Below are positions 43,058-50,372 of a stretch of 50,372 nucleotides of DNA, one piece after another. The stretch comes from Kitasatospora griseola. GTDB lineage: Bacteria > Actinomycetota > Actinomycetes > Streptomycetales > Streptomycetaceae. The stretch's first letter is position 1. The number at the start of each line of letters is the position of its first letter. The notes below the pieces were generated by a model. It made no database searches. It was not told where the DNA came from and saw nothing but the letters and a program-made list of their open reading frames with translations. The translations under genes and the position numbers were made by a program. The stretch covers positions 4,041 through 54,412 of the forward strand of contig NZ_BMRI01000040.1 in assembly GCF_014648555.1 (NCBI RefSeq). Reading direction: 5' to 3'.

Positions 43058-44172
43058 CGGGCGGCCGCCGGGCGGCGCTGGGCATCCCGAGCCTGGGCAT
43101 CCCGAGCCTGGGTGCCGCCGACCTGTGGCTCGCGGGCCGGTGCATCGTCGACCTGTGCGTCGCGGGCCTGCGCGGCGATCGTCTTGGCCTGGTCGAGCAG
43201 CCGCACCACCTGGGAGTTGACCGCCAGGTCGGGGTGCGGGTGGTGGGCGCCGGCCGCCGCGCCGCCCGCTGCGAAGTAGGCGTAGACGCGGTGCAGGAAG
43301 GTGCTCAGCGAATCGTCGTGGAGCAGCTCGGTGCTCTCGCCCTGGTGGTCGATGACGGTCAGCCGGGCGTAGGCGTCGGCCTCGCTGCCGGGGAAGTGGC
43401 CGATCAGGGTGCCGTGGGCGAGTTCCAGGGTGACCCGGCGCTCGCGGACGGGGGAGGTGAGGTCGGAGCGGATCCGGGTCCACGCGCCGCTCTCGTGCTG
43501 GAGGTTGAGCCAGGCGGTGCCCAACCGGGGCAGCACCTGCCCGCCGACCACCATGTCGGTGCCGCCCGCGCCGGTGACCCGGCCGGGCCCGGCCAGCGAG
43601 AGGCAGAGACCGAGGGAGTGCGGCAGCTCGATGTCGAACGCGGTGGGGTGGCCGTCGCCGGCCAGCGAACGGGAGAACCGCGGCTTGCGCTGCACCACGT
43701 GGATGGTGCGCAGCGGGCCGTACGCGCCGCTCGCCAGTGCGGCGCGCAGCCGGTCGGTCAGCCGGCTGCCGAGCCACTGGGCGACCACCACCAGGTCCAG
43801 CCCATGGCGCTCGCGCAGCGCGAGCAGCTCGTCCAGCCCGGCCGCGTCGGCGGCGAACGGCTTCTCCAGCAGGATGCGCCGGTAACCGAGCCGGCCCAGG
43901 GTGTCCAGCGCGGCGACCCGTTCGGTCGGCGGGGTGCACAGGTGGACGACGGTCTCGGCGGGGTCGGCCAGCAGGGGTGCCTCCGCGAGGCTGACGGGCC
44001 GCAGATCGGCCGCCGCCCCGGGGCGGCGACGCGGGTCGACCGCGAGCATCGGGGCGGGTGCGAACAGGTGTCCGGAATCGGCGGCGGTGCGCAACCGACG
44101 CAGCACCGGCAGATGGAGTCCGCTGCCCGCCCGCCCCATTCCGACCAGTAAGGTCTCGAGTCCGTTCGACAT
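43054..44172 (-). CDS. Gfo/Idh/MocA family oxidoreductase, first gene of the minus-strand operon
   Basis: A 372-residue dehydrogenase-like protein. The N-terminal ETLLVGMGRAGSGLHLPVLRR stands in place of the usual GxGxxG, with VVHLCTPPTERVAALDTLGRLGYRRILLEKPFA carrying the EKP motif. The middle part (VVVAQWLGSRLTDRLRAALASGAYGPLRTIHVVQRKPR) fits the substrate domain. The last 40 residues are a charged tail with the repeat QARDAQ, produced by a 15-bp direct repeat in the DNA. GGAAGGA precedes the ATG at 44170-44172. It is divergent from the first aminotransferase gene, and the shared gap has two LacI-type operators. Sugar or cyclitol oxidation before transamination is the likely role. Confidence 0.85.
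   Translation of the reverse strand: MSNGLETLLVGMGRAGSGLHLPVLRRLRTAADSGHLFAPAPMLAVDPRRRPGAAADLRPVSLAEAPLLADPAETVVHLCTPPTERVAALDTLGRLGYRRILLEKPFAADAAGLDELLALRERHGLDLVVVAQWLGSRLTDRLRAALASGAYGPLRTIHVVQRKPRFSRSLAGDGHPTAFDIELPHSLGLCLSLAGPGRVTGAGGTDMVVGGQVLPRLGTAWLNLQHESGAWTRIRSDLTSPVRERRVTLELAHGTLIGHFPGSEADAYARLTVIDHQGESTELLHDDSLSTFLHRVYAYFAAGGAAAGAHHPHPDLAVNSQVVRLLDQAKTIAAQARDAQVDDAPAREPQVGGTQARDAQARDAQRRPAAAR
43080..43109. repeat. 15-bp tandem direct repeat inside an oxidoreductase gene
   Basis: GGGCATCCCGAGCCT occurs twice back to back (43080-43094 and 43095-43109), and related words follow. It encodes the repeated ARDAQ segment at the C-terminus of the oxidoreductase and looks like in-frame slippage. 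Confidence 0.8.
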
Positions 44173-44515
44173 GGCGAGCCGTCCTTCCGTCCGATTCGCG
44201 GGGATCGCGTCGCCGGGTATTCAACCAGCACTTCCGACGAGACCTGTCAGAACGTCAACTCGCTTACGTATCAAGCCATTCGAACGAGTGAAGCGAACGA
44301 TTCGGCGCAGTGGACGGCGGTGGCAGCGGCATAGATTCAGCGGGGTGTATCGAACCGCTGCGCCGGAGATTCACCTGCGCCCGCACGCCGGTCGCGAATC
44401 GGACGGGGCAACCGGAAAGCGCTTTCAATCTCCCTCTGCAGTGCTGATCGGAAAGCGTTTTCCGACCGCGGTCGGCCCACCCGTCCGTCACCTCCCACAA
44501 TCCGATGAGAGTTCC
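44173..44515. other. 343-bp divergent control region of the biosynthetic cluster
   Basis: No gene is seen. It holds the promoters of the minus-strand operon and of the aminotransferase pair, two LacI-type operators (44415-44463) and a repeated CGAACGA word near 44280-44300. It is visibly richer in A/T than the flanking genes. Confidence 0.6.
44415..44463. promoter_or_regulatory. two LacI-family operators upstream of the aminotransferase genes
   Basis: GAAAGCGCTTTC (44415-44426) is a perfect palindrome, and GGAAAGCGTTTTCC (44450-44463) is one with a single G/T change. Their centres are 36 bp apart. The AAxCGxTT core with flanking AAA/TTT is the classic LacI/PurR/CcpA operator form. No LacI-family gene is present in the window, so the regulator is encoded elsewhere. 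Confidence 0.7.
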
Positions 44516-45679
44516 ATGGGTGCCTCCTCCGGCGTCTCCTTCTTCGACCAGACCGAGACCTTCGAATCCCTCTGGCCCACCACCCGGCGCCACCTCGACG
44601 AACTGATGGACCGCGGCAAGTACTCGCACGGCCCCAAGGTCGCCGAACTCGAGGCCGCGCTCGCCGCCTGGACCGGCGCCCGACACGTCGTCGGCGTCAA
44701 CAGCGGCACCGACGCGCTGGTCCTGCTGCTGCGCGCGGCCGGCCTGCAGCCCGGCGACGAAGTGATCGTCCCGACGTACACCTTCGCCGCGTCCGCCACC
44801 GCCGTGGTGCTGGCCGGCGGCCGCCCGGTCTTCGCCGACATCGACTCGCACAGCTACAGCCTCGACCCGGCCAGTGCGGAAGCCGTCCGCACCGAGCGCA
44901 CCCGCATGGTCATGCCGGTCCACCTGTTCCACCAACTCGCCGACCTGAACGCCCTGCTGGACTTCGCCGCCCGCCACCGGCTGACCGTGGTCGAGGACAG
45001 CGCCGAGGCGTTCGGCATGCGCTGGGACGGCGTCCACGCCGGACTGCACGGCGCCGGCGGCGTTCTGTCGTTCTTCCCCACCAAGACCCTGGGGGCGATC
45101 GGCGACGCCGGGGCCGTCCTCACCGACGACCCCGACCTCGCCGACGCCGTCGCCGCGATGCGCCACCACGGCCGCACCGGCGCCACCGTCGACGACTTCC
45201 CCGCCATCAACCGACCCACCGAACTCCTCGGCACCAACAGCAAGATGGACGACATCCAGGCCGCCGTCCTGCTCGCCAAGCTCGACCGCGCCGACCAGTG
45301 CATCGCCCGCCGGGCCGAGCTCGCCGCCCGCTACACCGAGCGCCTGGCCGACACCCCCGGCCTGACCCTGCCCACCGTCGTCCCGCGCACCGCCGCCACC
45401 AACCTCGTCTGGTACGTCTACCTGATCGAGTCCGACCACCGCGACGAACTCGCCGCCCACCTCGCCCGGCACGGCGTCCAGACCGAGACCTACTACCCGA
45501 CGCCGCTGCACCTGCAGCCCTGCTTCGCCGAACTCGGCCACCGGCCGGGTGAGTTCCCCAACGCCGAGGCCGCCTGCTCGCGCGCCCTCGCGCTCCCGCT
45601 CTACCCCGACCTCGCCGACCACGACCTGGACCTGGTCAGCGACCTGGTCCGCGGCTTCCAGCACGGAAAGCACCGATGA
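44516..45679 (+). CDS. DegT/DnrJ/EryC1/StrS-family aminotransferase (first of two)
   Basis: A 387-residue PLP-dependent sugar or cyclitol aminotransferase. The family opening GKYSHGPKVAELEAALAAWTGARHVVGVNSGTDAL is followed by IVPTYTFAASATAVVLAGG, the PLP-contacting Asp in VVEDSAEAFG, and the catalytic Lys190 in SFFPTKTLGAIGDAG. The C-terminal half ends with YYPTPLHLQPCF and ALPLYPDL, also family marks. These enzymes place an amino group on keto-sugars or inososes. A GAGAG site precedes the ATG, and the stop overlaps the second aminotransferase start by ATGA. It lies downstream of the two LacI-type operators. Confidence 0.9.
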   Translation: MGASSGVSFFDQTETFESLWPTTRRHLDELMDRGKYSHGPKVAELEAALAAWTGARHVVGVNSGTDALVLLLRAAGLQPGDEVIVPTYTFAASATAVVLAGGRPVFADIDSHSYSLDPASAEAVRTERTRMVMPVHLFHQLADLNALLDFAARHRLTVVEDSAEAFGMRWDGVHAGLHGAGGVLSFFPTKTLGAIGDAGAVLTDDPDLADAVAAMRHHGRTGATVDDFPAINRPTELLGTNSKMDDIQAAVLLAKLDRADQCIARRAELAARYTERLADTPGLTLPTVVPRTAATNLVWYVYLIESDHRDELAAHLARHGVQTETYYPTPLHLQPCFAELGHRPGEFPNAEAACSRALALPLYPDLADHDLDLVSDLVRGFQHGKHR

Positions 45680-46827
45680 CCACCACCGCGCCCCCACCGA
45701 TCCCGTTCTTCCCGCCCGACCTCTTCGAGGACGACCGCGACCTGCTGCTGGACGTCGTCCACGAGGTCGCCACCGACCCCGCCCAGCGCTTCATCCTCGG
45801 CGAACGCACAGCCCGCTTCGAGGAGTTGCTGCGCACCGACCTCGGAGTCGCCGACGTCGTCGCCTGCGGCAGCGGCACCACCGCGCTCACCCTGATCCTG
45901 CGCGCCATGGGCATCACCGCCGGCGACGAGGTGATCGTCCCCGCGTTCGGCTGCGCCCCGCTCGCCAACACCGTCCTCGGCGTCGGCGCCACCCCCGTGT
46001 TCGCCGACATCGACCCGCACACCCTGGTCATCGACCCGGACGCCGCCGAGGCCCTGATCACCGCCCGCACCAAGGCGTTGATGCCCGCCCACATGTTCTC
46101 GGTGATGGCCGACATGCCGCGCCTGCGCGCCCTCGCCGACCGCCACGGCCTCCGTCTGATCGAGGACTCCGCCGTCGCCCAGGGCGCCGTCCTGGACGGC
46201 CGGCCCGCCGGCACCTGGGGCGACGCCGGCCTGTTCTCGTTCGTCCAGGTGAAGTCCTTCGGCGGCCCCGGCGAGGGCGGCGTCGTGGTCACCGACGACC
46301 CCGAACTCGCCCGCACCGTACGGATGCTGCGCAACCACGGGCAGGACGGGGTGCACCGCTTCCGGCACCATCTGATCGGCCTGAACAGCCGGTTCGACGA
46401 AGTCCTCGCCGCGTTCCAGCTGCGCCGCCACCCCGGCCTCGCCCGTCGGCTGGCCCGTCGGGCCGAGATCGCCGCCCACTACACCGAACAGTTCGCACCG
46501 CTCGCCGCGGCCGGCATCACGCCGCCGCCACCCGGCACCAACGGCCGCTGCTACTACGTCTATTCACTGCTCGCCGAGCCCCGCGACCAGCTCCGGAAGC
46601 ACCTCGCCGCGCAAGGCGTCGACAGCCACGTCTACTACCCCCGCGCGCTGCCCCACCAGCCCGCCTTCGCCTCCGCCGCCCCCGCCGACGGCCGCTGGCC
46701 GAACGCCGAACGAGCCGCCAGCCAGTGCCTGTCCCTCCCGATCTACCCCCACCTGACGGACGCCCAGGTCGAGCGGATCACGGCTGCCGTGCTCTCCTTC
46801 GCCGGCGCACCGGCGCCGGTGAGCTGA
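45676..46827 (+). CDS. DegT/DnrJ/EryC1/StrS-family aminotransferase (second)
   Basis: A 383-residue PLP-dependent aminotransferase. PLP-site features are CGSGTTALTLILRAMG, VIVPAFGCAPLANTVLGVG, the Asp in LIEDSAVAQGA and the likely catalytic Lys193 in LFSFVQVKSFGGPGEGG, a less common form of the family's lysine motif. The C-terminus has YYPRALPHQPAF and SLPIYPHLTD. It is clearly diverged from the first aminotransferase, so the two are not a recent duplication and probably aminate two different positions or substrates. The genes overlap by ATGA at 45676-45679. A 15-bp stem-loop follows the stop. Confidence 0.9.
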   Translation: MTTTAPPPIPFFPPDLFEDDRDLLLDVVHEVATDPAQRFILGERTARFEELLRTDLGVADVVACGSGTTALTLILRAMGITAGDEVIVPAFGCAPLANTVLGVGATPVFADIDPHTLVIDPDAAEALITARTKALMPAHMFSVMADMPRLRALADRHGLRLIEDSAVAQGAVLDGRPAGTWGDAGLFSFVQVKSFGGPGEGGVVVTDDPELARTVRMLRNHGQDGVHRFRHHLIGLNSRFDEVLAAFQLRRHPGLARRLARRAEIAAHYTEQFAPLAAAGITPPPPGTNGRCYYVYSLLAEPRDQLRKHLAAQGVDSHVYYPRALPHQPAFASAAPADGRWPNAERAASQCLSLPIYPHLTDAQVERITAAVLSFAGAPAPVS

Positions 46828-46830
46828 ACC

Positions 46831-46869
46831 GCCGGGGTCCACCACCTCGCCGCTGTGGTGGACCCCGGC
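46831..46869. terminator. bidirectional stem-loop between the aminotransferase pair and the ligase gene
   Basis: GCCGGGGTCCACCAC (46831-46845) pairs perfectly over 15 bp with GTGGTGGACCCCGGC (46855-46869) around a 9-nt loop. It fills the gap between two convergent genes. Confidence 0.85.
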
Positions 46870-46879
46870 CGTCCTGGCA

Positions 46880-48523
46880 TCAACTCACCACAACCGCCGT
46901 CTCCTGCTCGCGAGTCGAGGACGTCGCCAGCTCGGTGAGCGCCAACCGGTCCGGCTTCCCGGACGCGCCCAGCGGCAACCGGTCCAGCAGCACCAGCCGC
47001 TCCGGCCACTTGTACTTCTCCAGACCGCACAACTGGCCCAGATAGTCCGTGAGTTCAACCAGCGCCAGCCCGCCCGCAGGCTCCCTCGGCACCGCGCACA
47101 CGCACATCCGCTCCCCGAGATCCGGATCCGGCACCGGCACGCACACCGCCTCCACCAGCCCCGGGTGCCCCTCCAGCAGGCGCTCCACCTCCGACAGGCC
47201 GATCGACACCCCGCCCCGGTTCACCATCTGCTTGATCCGCGCCACCACCCGCAGCGACCCGTCCGCCTCCAGCACCCCCCGATCGCCGGACCGCACCCAC
47301 CCGCCGTCCACCCGCAGCCGGGCGTCCAACTCCGGTTCCCCGACGTGGCACAGCGGACTCATCGGCCCCCGCGCCTGCAACTCGCCCGCCACCCCCGCCG
47401 GCACCGGACGCCCGTCCGGCCCGCACACCCGGAACTCCGCCACCGCCGGATCCGGCCGCCCCACCCGCAGTACATCGGCGTCCGAACTCGTCCACCGGGT
47501 ATGACAGTTCACCCCGTCACTGGCCCCGTACACGTTCACCACCGGACGCCCGAACCGCCGCAACGTCGCACCCAGCACCGCCGACGACAGCATCGCGGAG
47601 CTCGACACCACCGCCTGCAAGGACGACAAGTCCTCACCCGGAGATGGCGATCGATCCGCCAGACGACGCAGCATCGTCGGCACCGCCGCCAGGTGCGTCG
47701 GCCGCCAACGCCCCACCGCCGCCAGCGCGTCCGCCGGATCGAACCGCTCCCGCAACACCACCGTCGCCCCGCACCGCAGCAACGACACCACCGCCAACGA
47801 GCCGTACGCCGTCGCCGGATGCACCAACAGCAACACCCGCGGCGGCGTCCCGTCCGCAGTCCCCAACGCCCGCTCCACGTACCGCCCCCGGCCCCCCGCC
47901 AGCGCATTGTGCGAGTACGCGATCAGCTTCGGCGCGGACTCCGACCCCGAGGACACCAGAATCCGCGCCGGCGCCTCCGCATCCACCGCCACCGGCTCCC
48001 ACCCCGCCAGCTCCGGCCACGGCTCCGGCCCCAGCACCACCACCTCGTGCAGCCACGGCAGTTCGGGCCGCAACCCGTCCACCAACGCCTTCCACTCCGG
48101 CACCGTCACCACCGCATCCGCCCGCGACGTCCCCAACAGCGCCAGCAGATCCCGCCGCCCGTGCCCCGGCACACACGGCAGCACCACCGCCCCCAACGCC
48201 GCCACCGCCAGATCCACCGCCACCGCCCGCCAGTCCGCCGGCACCTTCGTCGCCACCACCGACCCCGGCCCCACCCCCCGCGCCGCCAACCCTGCCGCCA
48301 ACCCCCGCACCCGCCGGGCAAGTTCCCCGAACGTCACCTCACCCCCGTCGTCCACCACAGCCACCCGCCCCCCATCAACCCCCACCCGCTCCACGAACAA
48401 CTCGTACAACCCCCGCCCCGGACACCACCCCCGAGCCACCCACTCCTCCCGCAACCCCCGCCCCACCTGGTCCGGAAACTCCACTCCGGCCACCGAGACC
48501 CACGTACCGTCCACAACCACCAC
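46880..48523 (-). CDS. acyl-adenylating enzyme (AMP-dependent ligase/acyl-CoA synthetase)
   Basis: A 547-residue ANL-superfamily adenylating enzyme resembling aryl acid-AMP ligases. Core motifs are ILVSSGSESAPKLIAYSHN (A3), VNVYGASDGVN (A5), WVRSGDRGVLEADGSLRVVARIKQMVNRGGVSIGLSEVE (A7-A8) and LPLGASGKPDR with the catalytic lysine (A10). There is no carrier or condensation domain. The A4-A5 region (LAAVPTMLRRLA) should define the acid, but I cannot read it. The gene opens with a run of valine codons, several of them GTG; GGGAG is best spaced for 48523, although GTG 48529 is possible. It faces the cluster convergently across a terminator and could activate a carboxylic acid for attachment to an amino group made by it. 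Confidence 0.85.
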   Translation of the reverse strand: MVVVDGTWVSVAGVEFPDQVGRGLREEWVARGWCPGRGLYELFVERVGVDGGRVAVVDDGGEVTFGELARRVRGLAAGLAARGVGPGSVVATKVPADWRAVAVDLAVAALGAVVLPCVPGHGRRDLLALLGTSRADAVVTVPEWKALVDGLRPELPWLHEVVVLGPEPWPELAGWEPVAVDAEAPARILVSSGSESAPKLIAYSHNALAGGRGRYVERALGTADGTPPRVLLLVHPATAYGSLAVVSLLRCGATVVLRERFDPADALAAVGRWRPTHLAAVPTMLRRLADRSPSPGEDLSSLQAVVSSSAMLSSAVLGATLRRFGRPVVNVYGASDGVNCHTRWTSSDADVLRVGRPDPAVAEFRVCGPDGRPVPAGVAGELQARGPMSPLCHVGEPELDARLRVDGGWVRSGDRGVLEADGSLRVVARIKQMVNRGGVSIGLSEVERLLEGHPGLVEAVCVPVPDPDLGERMCVCAVPREPAGGLALVELTDYLGQLCGLEKYKWPERLVLLDRLPLGASGKPDRLALTELATSSTREQETAVVVS

Positions 48524-48559
48524 TACCACTCCCGTTCACTGATCGATCCATCCACTGAA

Positions 48560-50372
48560 AACCCGCCCCCGGGGTGAGGCCCGACGACCTCCGCGACCGG
48601 CACAGGGGCGCCCCTCACTGCCGGGGCAGGCCCGTCCCGCAACTGCTGTGCAATGCCCGGACGGGGGGACGCGGGCAACCGGCCTCGAAACACCGCCGTG
48701 TCCGGAGCCGGCCTGTTGCCCGGGCCTACGCAGTCCGGGCCATGCCTGTCCGTGGAGGCTGCGCCGGCGGGGTGCCGCGTAGCCCGCAGGTCCTGTGCGG
48801 CGCAGATATTCCGCGCAGGGCGGGGCGTCGGCACTGGCCGCGAGGTGGGCGCCCCCGCGTCGTGGCCACGCGGTGCCGGCCGCGGCAGCCGCGCCTGCCC
48901 ACCGCCGACACGCGGCTCCGAGGTCCTCGCCGAAGCCCGCGCACCCGGGGGAGTTCGCCCATCGGGCCGGGCGCGCCCGATGCCGCCGGCAGCGTATGGC
49001 GCGTGCAGCCATCGATTGACGTGCGGGCGCAGGCTGGTGAAGAGCTGCTGTGCTCTGTGACCGATGCGTGAGACGTGGTGCCCGGCGGGCTGTCGGATGC
49101 ACCTACGCGGAGCCCCCAGCCCGCTCCACCTGCGCGCCGGGCCCGGACTGTCGGGGCGTAGAAGGCTTTGCCTTCGCGCCCCTGCCCTGCGCCCGCCATT
49201 CGAGGTGCCTGGGCACGGCAGCACACCCACCGTCGTCGGAGTCGGCCACCGGACGCACTTCCGCCCGCGTCGCAGCCGCATGCTGATGTGACATCCCGCC
49301 GCCTGCCGGTGCTGCGCGGGGCCCTCGGCAGGCCCGGGCGCACGTGCGATCGCCCTGCCCCGCTGCGAGGTCGGAGACAGTTTCGTTGGGGGATGCTCGT
49401 CGTTGTCCTCATGCCGGTTCGCGACGGGCATCCGGACTGTTCGGTGCCTGCTCGGCTGCCGGGCGTACACGGTGTCCGGGTTCTGGTGCCCGACCGGTGG
49501 TCCGGTGCGCCTGGCCCGCCGGGGTGGCTGTGCGATCGTCGATCAGAGCTGTCACCGGGGGTGGACGGGGGCTGTTCCGATGCCGGCGCAGCGCTGGTGG
49601 GCGGCGCGCAGCGCCATGGTGATCGTTCGCGCTGCACACGGCAGACGCGTGATCGGGTATCAGGAGTGCGTCGCGTGGCCATGACCGCCGAGGCCCAGGG
49701 TCCGCAGGTGCTGTGCGGCCGGTCGGGGTGCATGGGCGATCGCCGACCTGCTCCACGAGGTCCGGGGTGGGCAGCTGGTGACCATTCGGACGGTTCGCTG
49801 CCGACGCCTGGCCGGCCATCGGGCGGCCATGATGTCCGAGATTTGGTGCGTCGGCCGGTTCCGCCTGGGCAGGAGTCGAAGGCCGTCCAGGCCCGGGGGC
49901 CGCAGCTGTCGCGCGGCTGGTCGCTCGGTGCTCCTGGTCGACCCGCGTGCATGCGCGATCGTCGATCCGTTCCACGACGTCCGCGACTGTCACTTGCCGG
50001 GGCTGGTTTGGTGCCGCAGCTTCGCTGAGGCCGTTCCGTCGCTGCCTTCACGCTGGTGGGCAGTGTGCGGTGCCGTGGTGAGCCGGTGTGCGGTCGGCTG
50101 TCGGGCGTATGTGGCGTTCGGGTTCTGTGGCGCTGGCCTGTTCGACCTGGCTGGGCGGCCACGGCCGTCGAAGTGCCGGGGCCTCGGTTGCTGCGTCGGG
50201 AGCCCCTGTACGTGGGGAGTGATGCGGCGGCGCAGCGTCGCCCGGGTGCGTCCGTCGTCCCGGCAGGTACTGTGCGACACCTGTGCACGCGCCCGGAGTT
50301 GCTCCCAACTGGCCCCGGCGAGAAGAGCGGTGGGGCATCAGAAGCGCACCTCCGAGGCCCGCACCGCCGACC
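48560..50372. repeat. diverged tandem-repeat region without convincing genes
   Basis: About 1.8 kb, running past the right edge, with no frame of steady codon bias. Related words recur: CCGCAGGTCCTGTGCGGC (48784-48801), the same with one change (49702-49719), and a weaker copy (49900-49917). A 37-nt block at 49728-49764 recurs at 49947-49983 with about 80% identity (219 bp apart), and a 31-nt block at 49455-49485 recurs at 50097-50127 with about 80% identity (642 bp, about three units). This implies decayed tandem units of about 200-220 bp. ATCAG-containing words at 49661 and 50337 may be another shared element. Long frames here on either strand are best treated as by-products of high GC. Confidence 0.65.

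Noticed and set aside
49168..50028. 286-codon plus-strand frame in the right-end repeat region, with repeated PQVLCG/DRRPAPR-like words
   Set aside because: The peptide repeats mirror the DNA repeats, third positions are not enriched in G/C, and no ribosome site is seen, so a gene cannot be supported.
48726..50288. 520-codon minus-strand frame over the right-end repeat region
   Set aside because: No codon-position bias or domain; the Arg/Pro/Ser/Thr-rich product reflects GC-rich repeats. It is kept only as part of the repeat feature.
48560..50372. CRISPR array as an explanation for the repeats at the right end
   Set aside because: Units are about 200-220 bp, diverged and irregular; there are no short identical repeats with regular spacers and no cas genes.

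Overview
The window is a stretch of very GC-rich chromosome (about 73% GC by eye, strong G/C at third codon positions, many GTG starts, purine-rich ribosome binding sites, stem-loops without U-tracts). The gene content points to a streptomycete (Streptomyces or Kitasatospora): a gylR-glpK-glpD glycerol locus, a gntR/gntK/gntP gluconate locus, mycothiol-type enzymes, paired giant FtsX-like ABC permeases and a likely DasR-type operator. Genes were called by reading frames, codon bias, motifs and start-site context; no database search was possible.

Layout. 1-1129: the N-terminal part of a large serine integrase running off the left edge, so the left edge probably lies in an integrated element; an 8-bp inverted repeat just outside it is a candidate attachment-site remnant. 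1284-3661: three housekeeping-type genes (DUF2804, a maleylpyruvate-isomerase-like protein, a small unknown). 3669-11475: an ABC export or lipid-handling system with two giant permeases and two ATPases around a divergent promoter region. 11553-12152: a membrane protein under a palindromic operator.

12309-19725 is the most interesting system: a tightly packed operon for a MukF/JetA-like kleisin, a low-complexity 140-residue ORF joined by ATGA overlaps at both ends, a MukE/JetB-like protein and a 1515-residue SMC/MukB/JetC-like coiled-coil ATPase. It looks like a Wadjet/MksBEF-type condensin, but no JetD nuclease gene lies beside it. 19922-24429 (minus strand) pairs a cellulose-synthase-like glycosyltransferase with a three-domain acyltransferase-3/SGNH/GH16 fusion, behind a DasR-like operator: probably a modified surface glucan. 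24740-26301 is an ArsR regulator divergent from an old-yellow-enzyme reductase, with overlapping promoters and palindromic operators.

26421-37990 is mostly core metabolism: gluconate uptake and kinase, glycerol catabolism without an adjacent glpF, a serpin, homocysteine methyltransferase, an AhpD-like protein and a calerythrin-like EF-hand protein. 38121-48523 is a biosynthetic-looking cluster: a six-gene overlapping or closely spaced minus-strand operon (unknown 150-aa protein, two Gfo/Idh/MocA oxidoreductases, an Ldh-family dehydrogenase, an M20 hydrolase, a sugar isomerase-like TIM barrel), a divergent pair of DegT-family aminotransferases with two LacI-type operators in front, and a convergent acyl-adenylating ligase. 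This suggests an amino-sugar or aminopolyol product that I cannot name. 48530-50372 has no convincing gene; it is a diverged tandem repeat of roughly 200-220 bp units that appears to continue past the right edge.
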